From Bradyrhizobium sp. Arg816 (lineage in GTDB: Bacteria > Pseudomonadota > Alphaproteobacteria > Rhizobiales > Xanthobacteraceae), in contig NZ_JAPRAQ010000007.1 of the NCBI RefSeq assembly GCF_029989365.1, positions 326,531 through 390,530 of the forward strand: DNA of 64,000 bases. The letters are read 5' to 3'. The notes beneath the pieces were generated by a model. It was not told the origin of the DNA. It saw only the letters and a program-made list of their open reading frames with translations, and made no database searches. The position numbers were made by a program, and so were the translations under genes. This document shows, one piece after another, positions 21,214 through 28,979 of this stretch (position 1 is its first letter; each line of letters begins with the position of its first letter).

Positions 21214-23406
21214 TCAATCCTGGATTTTCGAGAAATCCGCGACCGCACGCGTGGCGCTGCGGATCTCGTTGAGCAGCTTCAGCCTGTTCTCACGCACCTT
21301 CGGATCGTCGTCGTTGACGCGAACCTTGTCGAAGAACGCATCGACTGGCGGACGCAGCTTCGCCATCGCACTCATCGCCGCGGCAAAATCTTCCCTGGCG
21401 ACGGCAGCGCTCGCCTCCACCTTGACCTCGCCGATCGCCTTCGCCAGCGCCTTCTCCTCAGCGAGGCCATAGAGCGCAGCATCCGGCGCGCCGTCGAACG
21501 CGCGCTTGTCCTTCTTCTCCTCGATGCCGAGAATGTTACTCGCACGCTTGATGCCGGCGAGCAGGTTCTTGCCGTCATCGCTATCGAGGAATTTGCCCAG
21601 CGCTTCGACACGGCGGACGATCATCAGGAGATCGTCCTGGCCGCCGAGCGCAAACACGGCGTCGACGAGATCGTGACGCGCACCCTGCTCGCGGAGCTGA
21701 ACCTTCAGGCGGTCGGCGAAGAAGGCGAGCAGATCACCGACCAGTGAGGCAAGATTATCGGCTTCGATCGGTCCACCTTTTTTTCGGAGGAACGTCGGAT
21801 TTGGGGTCGGATTACGAACGATTCGAACAATGTCCTCAAACGCAGCGTCGCTGCCGCGCATGATATGAAGCGCGATTGCATCCTGGAAAATCGGCGTCAG
21901 GGAAATACGATCGCTCTGCTCCAGGATAATCCTGATCACGCCCAGCGCCGCGCGACGCAGCGCATACGGGTCCTTCGATCCCGTCGGCTTCTCGTCGATC
22001 GCCCAGAAGCCGACGAGCGTGTCGATCTTGTCCGCAAGCGCGACCGCGACGCTGACCGGATCGGTGGGTACGCGATCGGTAGGCCCCTGCGGCTTGTAGT
22101 GCTCCTCACACGCCGCCGCGACGGACGCGTCCTCGCCCTGGGCGAGCGCGTAATACTTGCCCATCAGTCCCTGCACTTCAGGGAATTCACCGACGACTTC
22201 CGTCAGCAAATCCGCCTTTGCCAGATGCGCGGCACGCGTCGCCTTCGCGACATCGGCGCCGACCAAAGGCGCGATCTCGGCAGCGAGGCGCTCGATGCGC
22301 TTGATGCGCGCAGCCTGCGTGCCGAGCTTCTCGTGGAACACGATCTGCTCGAACTTCGGCAGCCGGTCTTCCAGCTTCGTCTTGAGGTCGGTCTCATAGA
22401 AGAACTTCGCATCCGACAGACGCGGACGGATCACGCGCTCGTTGCCTGATACGATGACCTTGCCGCCGTCGGCCGCCTCGATATTCGCCGTGAGGACGAA
22501 CTTGTTGGTCAGCTTCCCCGTCTTGGCATCCCTGACGACGAAGCACTTCTGGTTGTTGCGGATGGTGGCGCGGATCACCTCTTCCGGGATCGCGAGATAC
22601 TCTTCTTCGAACGATCCCATCATCACGACGGGCCATTCGACGAGGCCCGAAACCTCGTCCAGCAGCACCTGATCCTCGACCAGCTCGAACCCTTGCGCGA
22701 ACGTCAGCTCCTTGGCGTCGGCGAAGATGATGTCCTTGCGCGCCTGCGGATCGAGGATGACTTTGGCGGCTTTCAGCTTCGCTTCGTAGTCCTCGAAGCG
22801 GCGCACGTTGATCGCCGCCGGCGCCATGAAGCGATGGCCGTAGGTGGTCTGGCCTGTCTCGATGCCGTCGACCGAGAATTTGACGACATCGGGCTCTTCC
22901 GTTTCGGGCCCGAAGGTCGCGGTGATCGCGTGCAGCGGACGCACCCAGCTCAGCGATCCCGGTTTTGCGGAGCGCGCGCCCCAGCGCATCGATTTCGGCC
23001 AGGGGAAGGTGCGGATGATGACGGGCAGGATTTCGGCGAGCACGTCGATCGCGTCGCGGCCGGGCTTTTCGATCAGCGCGATGTAGAAGTCGCCCTTCGG
23101 GTCGCGCTGGATCTTGGCTTCATCGAGCGAGTTTAGACCCGTCGCCTTCAGAAAACCCTGCACGGCCGCATCGGGCGCGCCCATTTTCGGACCGCGGCGT
23201 TCGGTCTTCAGATCGGGCTGGCGCGCGGGGATGCCGTGCACGGTGAGCGCAAGGCGGCGCGGCGTCGCGAACGCCTTCGCACCCTCGTAGACGAGGCCCT
23301 CGGCGACGAGCTTGTCGGTGACCATGCGGCGCAGATCGTCGGCCGCCTTGGCCTGCATGCGCGCGGGGATTTCTTCCGAGAACAGTTCAAGCAAAAGATC
23401 GGGCAT
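21214..23406 (-). CDS. glyS: Glycyl-tRNA synthetase beta subunit
   Basis: Beta subunit of the tetrameric (alpha2-beta2) glycyl-tRNA synthetase, which charges tRNA-Gly. The protein is 730 residues and starts MPDLLLELFSEEIPARM, the family's hallmark N-terminus. It continues with TPRRLALTV, the HD-like central region (GLMGKYYALAQGE) and the tRNA-binding C-terminal part (KRASNIL, FFDKVRVND). The ATG overlaps the glyQ stop codon by one base, which couples the two subunits. Confidence 0.97.
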   Translation of the reverse strand: MPDLLLELFSEEIPARMQAKAADDLRRMVTDKLVAEGLVYEGAKAFATPRRLALTVHGIPARQPDLKTERRGPKMGAPDAAVQGFLKATGLNSLDEAKIQRDPKGDFYIALIEKPGRDAIDVLAEILPVIIRTFPWPKSMRWGARSAKPGSLSWVRPLHAITATFGPETEEPDVVKFSVDGIETGQTTYGHRFMAPAAINVRRFEDYEAKLKAAKVILDPQARKDIIFADAKELTFAQGFELVEDQVLLDEVSGLVEWPVVMMGSFEEEYLAIPEEVIRATIRNNQKCFVVRDAKTGKLTNKFVLTANIEAADGGKVIVSGNERVIRPRLSDAKFFYETDLKTKLEDRLPKFEQIVFHEKLGTQAARIKRIERLAAEIAPLVGADVAKATRAAHLAKADLLTEVVGEFPEVQGLMGKYYALAQGEDASVAAACEEHYKPQGPTDRVPTDPVSVAVALADKIDTLVGFWAIDEKPTGSKDPYALRRAALGVIRIILEQSDRISLTPIFQDAIALHIMRGSDAAFEDIVRIVRNPTPNPTFLRKKGGPIEADNLASLVGDLLAFFADRLKVQLREQGARHDLVDAVFALGGQDDLLMIVRRVEALGKFLDSDDGKNLLAGIKRASNILGIEEKKDKRAFDGAPDAALYGLAEEKALAKAIGEVKVEASAAVAREDFAAAMSAMAKLRPPVDAFFDKVRVNDDDPKVRENRLKLLNEIRSATRAVADFSKIQD

Positions 23407-24341
23407 CAGGCCGCTCCGCCCGCTTCAGTATGGATCCAGGCCTCGCCGCAGGCCTTGGCCAGCTCGCGCACGCGGAGAATGTAGCTCTGCCGCTCGGTCA
23501 CGGAGATCACGCCGCGCGCATCGAGCAGGTTGAAGACATGGCTCGCCTTGATGCACTGATCGTAGGCCGGCAGCGCCATCAGATGCGCCTCGCGCTTGCC
23601 GTCCTTCCAGCCTGCCTCCAGGTACTTTCTGCACGCAGCCTCGGCCATCTTGAACTGCTCGAACAGCATCGCGGTGTCGGCGACTTCGAAATTGTGCTTC
23701 GAATATTCCCGCTCGGCCTGCAGGAAGACGTCGCCATAGGTCACCTTGGCGTCGCCCTCGCGGCCATTGAAGTTGAGGTCGTAGACGCGGTCGACGCCCT
23801 GCACATACATCGCGAGGCGCTCGAGCCCGTAGGTGAGCTCGCCGGCCACAGGCGCGCATTCAAAACCCGCAACCTGCTGGAAATAGGTGAACTGGCTGAC
23901 TTCCATGCCGTCGCACCAGCATTCCCACCCCAAGCCCCAGGCGCCCAGCGTCGGGCTTTCCCAATCGTCCTCGACGAAGCGGATGTCGTGCACGGCGGAA
24001 TCGATGCCGATCGCGGCGAGCGACTTCAGGTACAGCTCCTGAAGGTTCGGCGGCGACGGCTTCATGATCACCTGGAACTGGTAGTAGTGCTGCATCCGGT
24101 TCGGATTCTCGCCGTAGCGGCCGTCCTTGGGCCGGCGCGAGGGCTGCACGTAGGCGGCGTTCCACGGCTTCGGCCCAAGCGCGCGCAGCGTGGTTGCCGG
24201 ATGGAAGGTGCCCGCGCCCATCTCCATGTCGTAGGGCTGCAGGATCACGCAGCCCTGCTCGGCCCAGAACCGCTGGAGCGCGAGGATGAAGCCCTGGAAC
24301 GAGCGTTCCGGGCGCATATGGGCGGGCAATGAGGCGTCCAT
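23406..24341 (-). CDS. glyQ: Glycyl-tRNA synthetase alpha subunit
   Basis: Catalytic alpha subunit of bacterial-type glycyl-tRNA synthetase, 311 residues. The motifs SFQGFILALQRFWAEQGCVILQPYDMEMGAGTFHP, YVQPSRRPKDGRYGENPNRMQHYYQFQVI and GWECWCDGMEVSQFTYFQQVAG are strongly conserved in GlyQ and make up the class II active site, each quoted here only in part as needed. It precedes glyS with a one-base overlap. This heterotetramer is the usual enzyme of alphaproteobacteria. Confidence 0.97.
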   Translation of the reverse strand: MDASLPAHMRPERSFQGFILALQRFWAEQGCVILQPYDMEMGAGTFHPATTLRALGPKPWNAAYVQPSRRPKDGRYGENPNRMQHYYQFQVIMKPSPPNLQELYLKSLAAIGIDSAVHDIRFVEDDWESPTLGAWGLGWECWCDGMEVSQFTYFQQVAGFECAPVAGELTYGLERLAMYVQGVDRVYDLNFNGREGDAKVTYGDVFLQAEREYSKHNFEVADTAMLFEQFKMAEAACRKYLEAGWKDGKREAHLMALPAYDQCIKASHVFNLLDARGVISVTERQSYILRVRELAKACGEAWIHTEAGGAA

Positions 24342-24461
24342 CGTCAGATCAGGCTCTCGCGGGGGGTTTTGAATCGCGCGGGACCGTATCGACGGCGAGG
24401 ATGGGAATCAAGGCAAAGGGGGCGGTTTCGGGCCGATCAGCCCCTCACCCCGAACGGTGCG

Positions 24462-24551
24462 GTAGGGTGGGCAAAGGCGCCCTTGCGCCGTGCCCACCAT
24501 CTTTCCGGGACTGCGACTGCTGGTGGGCACGCTACGCTTTGCCCACCCTAC
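24462..24551. repeat. Dispersed palindromic repeat, family B, copy 1
   Basis: Arms GTAGGGTGGGCAAAG and CTTTGCCCACCCTAC enclose a second inner pair, GTGCCCACCA and TGGTGGGCAC. Other copies are at 31811-31893 (right arm cut), 52949-53042 and 61514-61638. It occupies most of the gap between glyQ and the small membrane protein gene. Confidence 0.9.
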
Positions 24552-24571
24552 GGCACTGTGGAAAGGCGCAG

Positions 24572-24763
24572 CTAACCCGGGCGATACGCTCCGGTCACGG
24601 GGTCACGTTTCAGCTTCTGAATATCCCCGGCATGGGCGGCTTCAGCGACGCGCGACAGGCGCATCTCCTCCAGCTCATGGTTGATCCGGACAGCGGTCTT
24701 GTAGGCCCAGCGGACCACGGCAAGCCCGCCCAGGACGCCCGCGAAAGCAACAAACGGCGGCAT
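24572..24763 (-). CDS. Small membrane-anchored protein
   Basis: A 63-residue protein with one N-terminal hydrophobic helix (FVAFAGVLGGLAVVRWAYK) and a charged cytoplasmic tail (INHELEEMRLSRVAEAAHAGDIQKLKRDPVTGAYRPG). Function unknown. The ATG at 24763 has AAGGA seven bases upstream. It lies 104 bases downstream of the SppA-like gene on the same strand, so cotranscription is possible. Its Glu/Arg-rich helix may form a coiled coil. Confidence 0.7.
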   Translation of the reverse strand: MPPFVAFAGVLGGLAVVRWAYKTAVRINHELEEMRLSRVAEAAHAGDIQKLKRDPVTGAYRPG

Positions 24764-24867
24764 CGGTCGATCCTTGTCTAGTGCTCAGCCCCCACAGACA
24801 TTCTTGCGCAGACCGGGCCGCGCCGCAATTGGCTCGGCCCGGACCAAATGGCGCGGGAGGGTGTCGC

Positions 24868-25776
24868 CTAGAACCCGAATTTCGCCCAAATCGCCCGCGT
24901 CTCGACCGCCGAGATCAGCTCGTCCGGCAGGCCGGCCATTGATTCCATGGCCGAAAGCTGCCCCGCACCGGGCGATTTCCGCCCCAAAATGCCCGAGAGC
25001 AAACCGGTCGGCTGCGCAATCACGGGGGTGAGAACCTTCTCGCCATAGCGGGCACGAAGAGTTGAGCGGAGATCGCCGATGCCGTCGGCGAGCCCCAGCG
25101 CGATCGAACTCTCGCCGGCCCAGTATTCGCCGGTGAACAGGGTGTCGTCGGCGCCCTTCAGCCGCGCGCCGCGGCTCTCCTTCACCAGCGCGATGAAGAT
25201 CTGGTGGATTTCGCGCTGGAGCACCTTCAGCCTCGCCACGTCGTCGGGGTTTTCCGGAAGGAACGGATCGAGCATCGCCTTGTGCGCGCCGGCCGTGTAG
25301 AGCCGCCGCTCGATGCCGAGCCGCTTGATCGCCTCCTGGAAACCAAAGCTGCCGCCGACCACGCCGATCGAGCCGAGGATGGAGGACGGATCGCAGATGA
25401 TCTCGTCGCCGGCGCAGGCGATCATGTAGCCGCCGGACGCCGCGACGTCCTCGACGAACACCAGCACGGGCAGCTTCTTCTCTGCCGCGAGCTGCTTGAT
25501 GCGCAGATAGATCTGGCGCGACTGCACCGGCGAGCCGCCGGGCGAATTGATCACCAGCGCCACCGCCTTGGCGTTCCGGTACGAAAACGCCCGTTCCAGC
25601 ACCCGCGCAACGCCCGCGAGCGTCATCCCCGGGCGCAGCGGCGTCACCGCACCGATCACACCGGACAGCCGCACCACCGGCACCACCGCCGTGCCGGGAC
25701 GGAAGCGCGCCGGCAGATATTGCATGAGCTTGTCGGCCAGGCCGGAACCCTCACGATCGTTCAATTGTTCGGCCAT
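24868..25776 (-). CDS. S49-family peptidase (SppA/SohB-like)
   Basis: Serine protease of the signal peptide peptidase family, 302 residues, about half the length of E. coli SppA, so a single-domain form. The nucleophile serine is in VAASGGYMIAC (Ser114). The general base should be Lys166 in AGAHKAMLDPF, and INSPGGSPVQS (77-86) is the typical first loop. No clear N-terminal membrane helix is present, so it may be peripheral. Likely role: breakdown of cleaved signal peptides or membrane protein fragments. ATG at 25776. The divergent gap upstream contains a CtrA-like site. Confidence 0.92.
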   Translation of the reverse strand: MAEQLNDREGSGLADKLMQYLPARFRPGTAVVPVVRLSGVIGAVTPLRPGMTLAGVARVLERAFSYRNAKAVALVINSPGGSPVQSRQIYLRIKQLAAEKKLPVLVFVEDVAASGGYMIACAGDEIICDPSSILGSIGVVGGSFGFQEAIKRLGIERRLYTAGAHKAMLDPFLPENPDDVARLKVLQREIHQIFIALVKESRGARLKGADDTLFTGEYWAGESSIALGLADGIGDLRSTLRARYGEKVLTPVIAQPTGLLSGILGRKSPGAGQLSAMESMAGLPDELISAVETRAIWAKFGF

Positions 25777-25790
25777 GCCGTTACCTCTGC

Positions 25791-25806
25791 TTAACCATTT
25801 CTTATC
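25791..25806. promoter_or_regulatory. CtrA-like binding site
   Basis: TTAA-N7-TTATC, one base off the CtrA consensus TTAA-N7-TTAAC. It lies 15 bases before the SppA-like gene (minus strand) and 82 bases before the small plus-strand ORF at 25888. Confidence 0.4.
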
Positions 25807-25887
25807 ACGCGACTGTCATTGGAAGTGCCTGGAACGTGTTTTGCAGATTTCCCGTTGGGAAGCTGCAATGAGGCAGCGGAGAACACC

Positions 25888-25986
25888 ATGAAAATCTATC
25901 TGCTGCTGCTGCTGGTCGGTGCGCTGTTCATGGCGATCCGCCTGACGACCCCGCAAGAGCAGCAATCGGAATCGCTTCCGCAGTAA
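25888..25986 (+). CDS. Very small hydrophobic protein (32 residues)
   Basis: MKIYLLLLLVGALFMAIRLTT followed by a Gln/Ser/Glu-rich end. One short membrane helix, nothing else. GGAG lies six bases before the ATG, which is the main reason to believe it. Its last 59 bases overlap the end of the methyltransferase gene on the other strand. It could be a real small membrane peptide or the leader of nothing; protein evidence is needed to decide. Confidence 0.5.
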   Translation: MKIYLLLLLVGALFMAIRLTTPQEQQSESLPQ

Positions 25987-26758
25987 GCCGTCGCGGCTCC
26001 GCCAGCGGCAAGAGCGCCCTGCCCTCCAGGATCTCCGTCACCTGATTTTTAGGCACGCCTGACTCGTCGTTGAGCATGAGGCCCGGCAGCAGTCGTGTCG
26101 GAGCCCGGCCACCTTTGACCGCGCGCACCAGCACGCGGATCGCGGGCCGTCCCGCCTCGCCGTGAACCGGCAGGATCGACAGACTGCCGAAGCCGCGTGA
26201 CAGCGCAGTCAAAACCTCCGCGATCCCATCGGCGCGCCAGATCAGGGTCAGCGCGCCGTCCGATCGGAGGATGCGCCGCGCCGCATGCACCCATGCATTG
26301 AGCGTCTCCTCCCTCGCAACATGCGCGGTGCGGCGCGCCTGATCGGGCGAACCGCGATGGCGTGCGGGATCGTTGAAGGGCGGGTTCATCAGCACCACGT
26401 CGACGCTGTCAGCCGCGAGGCCATTTGCCGCAAACGCCTGCGCGTCGGCCGTCACGTCGAGCACGATCGTCTCCGCGGCAATTCCATTCGCCGCCGCATT
26501 GGCGCGTGCAAGCTCCGCCAGTTCCGGATCAATCTCCACCAGGCTCAGCCCGATACCGGCGACGCGCCGGCCGAGCGCCAGGCCGGCCGTGCCGATGCCG
26601 GCGCCGAGATCGACCACGCGGTCGCCCGCCCGCGCTTCCGTCGCCGCCGCGAGCAGGATGGCGTCATGCCCGGCGCGGTGGCCGGACCGCTTCTGCCTCA
26701 AGCGCAATTGCCCGCCGAGAAAGGCGTCCTCGGTGAAGTCTGTGAGAACGTCAATCAT
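25928..26758 (-). CDS. Class I SAM-dependent methyltransferase (TrmN6/YfiC-like)
   Basis: A 276-residue methyltransferase. The SAM site is VVDLGAGIGTAGLALGRRV and the target-base motif is VLMNPPFND, the N-P-P-F form typical of enzymes that methylate N6 of adenine or similar exocyclic amines. The starting motif FTEDAFLGGQLRLRQKRSGHRAGHDAILL matches the tRNA1(Val) A37 N6-methyltransferase group. The ATG at 26758 overlaps the end of the upstream DUF2007 gene by eight bases. An ATG at 26773 is also possible. Position in tRNA is inferred from family only. Confidence 0.85.
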   Translation of the reverse strand: MIDVLTDFTEDAFLGGQLRLRQKRSGHRAGHDAILLAAATEARAGDRVVDLGAGIGTAGLALGRRVAGIGLSLVEIDPELAELARANAAANGIAAETIVLDVTADAQAFAANGLAADSVDVVLMNPPFNDPARHRGSPDQARRTAHVAREETLNAWVHAARRILRSDGALTLIWRADGIAEVLTALSRGFGSLSILPVHGEAGRPAIRVLVRAVKGGRAPTRLLPGLMLNDESGVPKNQVTEILEGRALLPLAEPRRLTAEAIPIAALAGSSGGSP

Positions 26759-26978
26759 CGCCGCGCAGTTCATGGCTGAGGCCGGCCTCGGTGAGGAGCT
26801 CCCTGGCCTCCCGGGCGTCCTCCTCATGGACCAGGATCCGCCGCGGCAGGATGCCCAGCGACCCCTCGATAATGCTCATGTTCTGGTCCAGCACCAGATG
26901 ATGGATGTTGGCGCCGTCGAGCAGCGCGCCGATCGCCGACACCAGCACAATGTCGTTGGTCCGAACCAGTTCACGCAA
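26751..26978 (-). CDS. DUF2007 small protein, TTG start
   Basis: A 75-residue protein of the DUF2007 (putative signal-transducing protein) family: TNDIVLVSAIGALLDGANIHHLVLDQNMSIIEG, ending with an acidic helix (EEDAREARELLTEAGL), both shown only in part here. The fold is a ferredoxin-like small domain, and the function is unknown. No ATG is in a suitable place. The TTG at 26978 has AGGAG nine bases upstream and gives the full family length. The stop codon lies inside the start region of the methyltransferase, so the pair is translationally coupled. Confidence 0.8.
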   Translation of the reverse strand: MRELVRTNDIVLVSAIGALLDGANIHHLVLDQNMSIIEGSLGILPRRILVHEEDAREARELLTEAGLSHELRGDD

Positions 26979-27112
26979 AACGCAGGTCTCCTGCCTGAAA
27001 GGGGGCTAAAGCGGCAAATGTCAATGGTTCCGCAGGCCTTGCCGCATCCGCTGCCAGTTTCTATTGTCTTTCCATCAGAATAGCCCTTCCGGGGCAAATA
27101 TTGGAGACCGGC

Positions 27113-28120
27113 GTGGCCGTCATCGTACCTTTCGAAACTCCCGGCGCGTCGATCGAAGAGCTGGTTGCCCTTGTCGCCGGTGACATGGAGCGCGTCAACG
27201 CCACGATCCTGTCGCGGACCGGGTCGGACGTAACCATGATCCCGGAGGTCGCCAACCATCTGATCTCCTCCGGGGGCAAGCGCCTGCGGCCCATGCTGAC
27301 GCTCGCCATGGCCAACCTCGCCGGCTACAGCGGGGACGGTCACATCAAGCTCGCAGCAAGCGTAGAGTTCATGCATACCGCGACCCTGCTCCACGACGAC
27401 GTGGTCGACGAGAGCGAGATGCGCCGCGGCAAGCTGTCGGCGCGCATGCTCTGGGGCAATGAGGCGAGCGTGCTGGTCGGTGACTTCCTGCTCGGCCAGG
27501 CGTTCCGCATGATGGTCGAGGTCGGCTCGCTCCGCGCGCTCGACATCCTCTCCGCCGCGGCCGCCACCATCGCCGAGGGCGAGGTGATGCAGCTTGCGGC
27601 CGCCAAGAACACCGCGACCACCGAGGACGAATATCTCGCCGTGATCCGCGGCAAGACCGCCGAGCTGTTCGCGGCCGCCTGCGAGGTCGGCCCCGTCATC
27701 GCCAATCGCCCGAAGGCGGAGCAGACCGCGTGCCGCTCGGTCGGCATGAATCTCGGCATCGCCTTCCAGCTCGTCGACGACGTGCTCGACTATGGCGGCA
27801 AGAGCGCAAAGCTCGGCAAGAACACCGGCGACGATTTCCGCGAGGGCAAGATCACGCTCCCGGTCGTGCTCGCCTTCCGCCGCGGCAACGACACCGAGCG
27901 CGCCTTCTGGATCCGGGCACTGGAGCGCGGCGAGATCGGCGACACCGACCTCGACCATGCCATCGGCCTGATGAACAAGCACCGCGCGCTGGAAGATACG
28001 CTCAGCCGCGCCCAGCACTACGGCGCCATGGCCGTCGACGCGCTGGCGCTGTTCCCGTCCTCGCCGATGAAGAGCGCGCTGGAGCAGGTGGTCGCGTTCT
28101 GTCTGGCCCGGTCGCATTAG
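27113..28120 (+). CDS. ispB: Polyprenyl diphosphate synthase
   Basis: Trans-prenyltransferase of 335 residues that makes the side chain of ubiquinone (octa- or decaprenyl diphosphate). The first Asp-rich motif is LLHDDVVDE and the second LVDDVLDYGG; GGKRLRPML is the IPP-binding region. The start is the GTG at 27113 with GGAG six bases before it; a TTG at 27101 is less well placed. Chain length cannot be read with certainty, since rhizobia usually make Q10. It lies divergent from the DUF2007 gene and is followed by a family A repeat. Confidence 0.92.
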   Translation: MAVIVPFETPGASIEELVALVAGDMERVNATILSRTGSDVTMIPEVANHLISSGGKRLRPMLTLAMANLAGYSGDGHIKLAASVEFMHTATLLHDDVVDESEMRRGKLSARMLWGNEASVLVGDFLLGQAFRMMVEVGSLRALDILSAAAATIAEGEVMQLAAAKNTATTEDEYLAVIRGKTAELFAAACEVGPVIANRPKAEQTACRSVGMNLGIAFQLVDDVLDYGGKSAKLGKNTGDDFREGKITLPVVLAFRRGNDTERAFWIRALERGEIGDTDLDHAIGLMNKHRALEDTLSRAQHYGAMAVDALALFPSSPMKSALEQVVAFCLARSH

Positions 28121-28220
28121 GACTTGGCGTTTTTAGCGCGCGCGACGGCAACATGCTTGATGTCGTCCCGGCGACGGCCGCGACGACGCTGGTAAAGTAA
28201 CGCCGCTCCTGCTTCCACCC

Positions 28221-28300
28221 CATCATTGCGAGCGCAGCGAAGCAATCCAGAATCCCTTCGCGGAGACAGCCTGGATTGCTTCGCTGCGCTCGCAATGACG
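28221..28300. repeat. Dispersed palindromic repeat, family A, copy 2
   Basis: Same arms as at 16951-17030 (CATTGCGAGCG and CGCAATGACG). It lies between ispB and the HxlR gene. Its in-frame reading happens to join the HxlR frame, so an automatic start call may extend the protein into the repeat. The 28301-28462 stretch after it holds no gene. Confidence 0.9.
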
Positions 28301-28462
28301 GAGTATGGCGCGCGGCCATTGTTCGCCGACTCTCATTTCAGTCACGGCGACAACTCAAATCACAGCGACAGCTGCTGCGGTTCTCGGGGCTCGTTCCCCC
28401 ACACCTACCGCTGCCCACCCAGTAACTTGCATTTTGCAATCCACTCCCCTACCTTCCCGGTC

Positions 28463-28978
28463 ATGCAGCCCAAATCCCCCTCCATCCTGGAATGCCCGGT
28501 CGGCCGCGCCGTCGAGACGGTCGGCGAATGGTGGAGCATCCTGATCTTGCGGGATGCCTTCCAGGGCGCGACGAAGTTCGACGAATTTTCGCAAAGCCTC
28601 GGCATCGCGCCGAACATCCTGTCGCGGCGCCTTGCCCATCTCACCGAGAGCGGCATGTTCGTCCGCCGCCGCTATCACGAACGGCCGCCGCGGTACGAAT
28701 ATGTGCTGACGGAGAAGGCGCGGGATTTCTTCCCCGTGGTCGTGGCGCTGCTGGCCTGGGGCAACAGGCATCTCGCGCCCAAGGGCGAATCCATCGTGCT
28801 GGCGAATCGGAGCGACGCTCGCCCGTTCGATCCGATCGTGGTCGATGCCGCCGATATGCGTCCGATCACCCTCGCCAATGCGGTCGTCGTCCCGGGTCCC
28901 CGCGCCAGCCGCGGGATGCGCAAGCGGCTCGCCTCGCTCAAAGCCATGAACCCGGCCGTTGCGCCGGCTGGAGACTGA
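28463..28978 (+). CDS. HxlR-family transcriptional regulator
   Basis: Winged-helix regulator of 171 residues. The HxlR pattern starts with ECPVGRAVETVGEWWSILIL, then RDAFQGATKFDEFSQSLGIAPNILS, with the recognition helix near NILSRRLAHL. A Cys near residue 10 is typical and may sense redox or electrophiles. The ATG at 28463 is where the family starts; the frame upstream runs into the repeat. Its stop codon is one base before the fabF start, so the regulator and the downstream genes are likely one operon. About 60 C-terminal residues beyond the winged helix have no assigned role. Confidence 0.9.
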   Translation: MQPKSPSILECPVGRAVETVGEWWSILILRDAFQGATKFDEFSQSLGIAPNILSRRLAHLTESGMFVRRRYHERPPRYEYVLTEKARDFFPVVVALLAWGNRHLAPKGESIVLANRSDARPFDPIVVDAADMRPITLANAVVVPGPRASRGMRKRLASLKAMNPAVAPAGD

Positions 28979-28979
28979 C

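Noticed and set aside
26876..28117. 413-codon open frame on the minus strand
   Set aside because: Antisense to the polyprenyl synthase gene. It is Asp/Arg/Gly-rich and without any domain.
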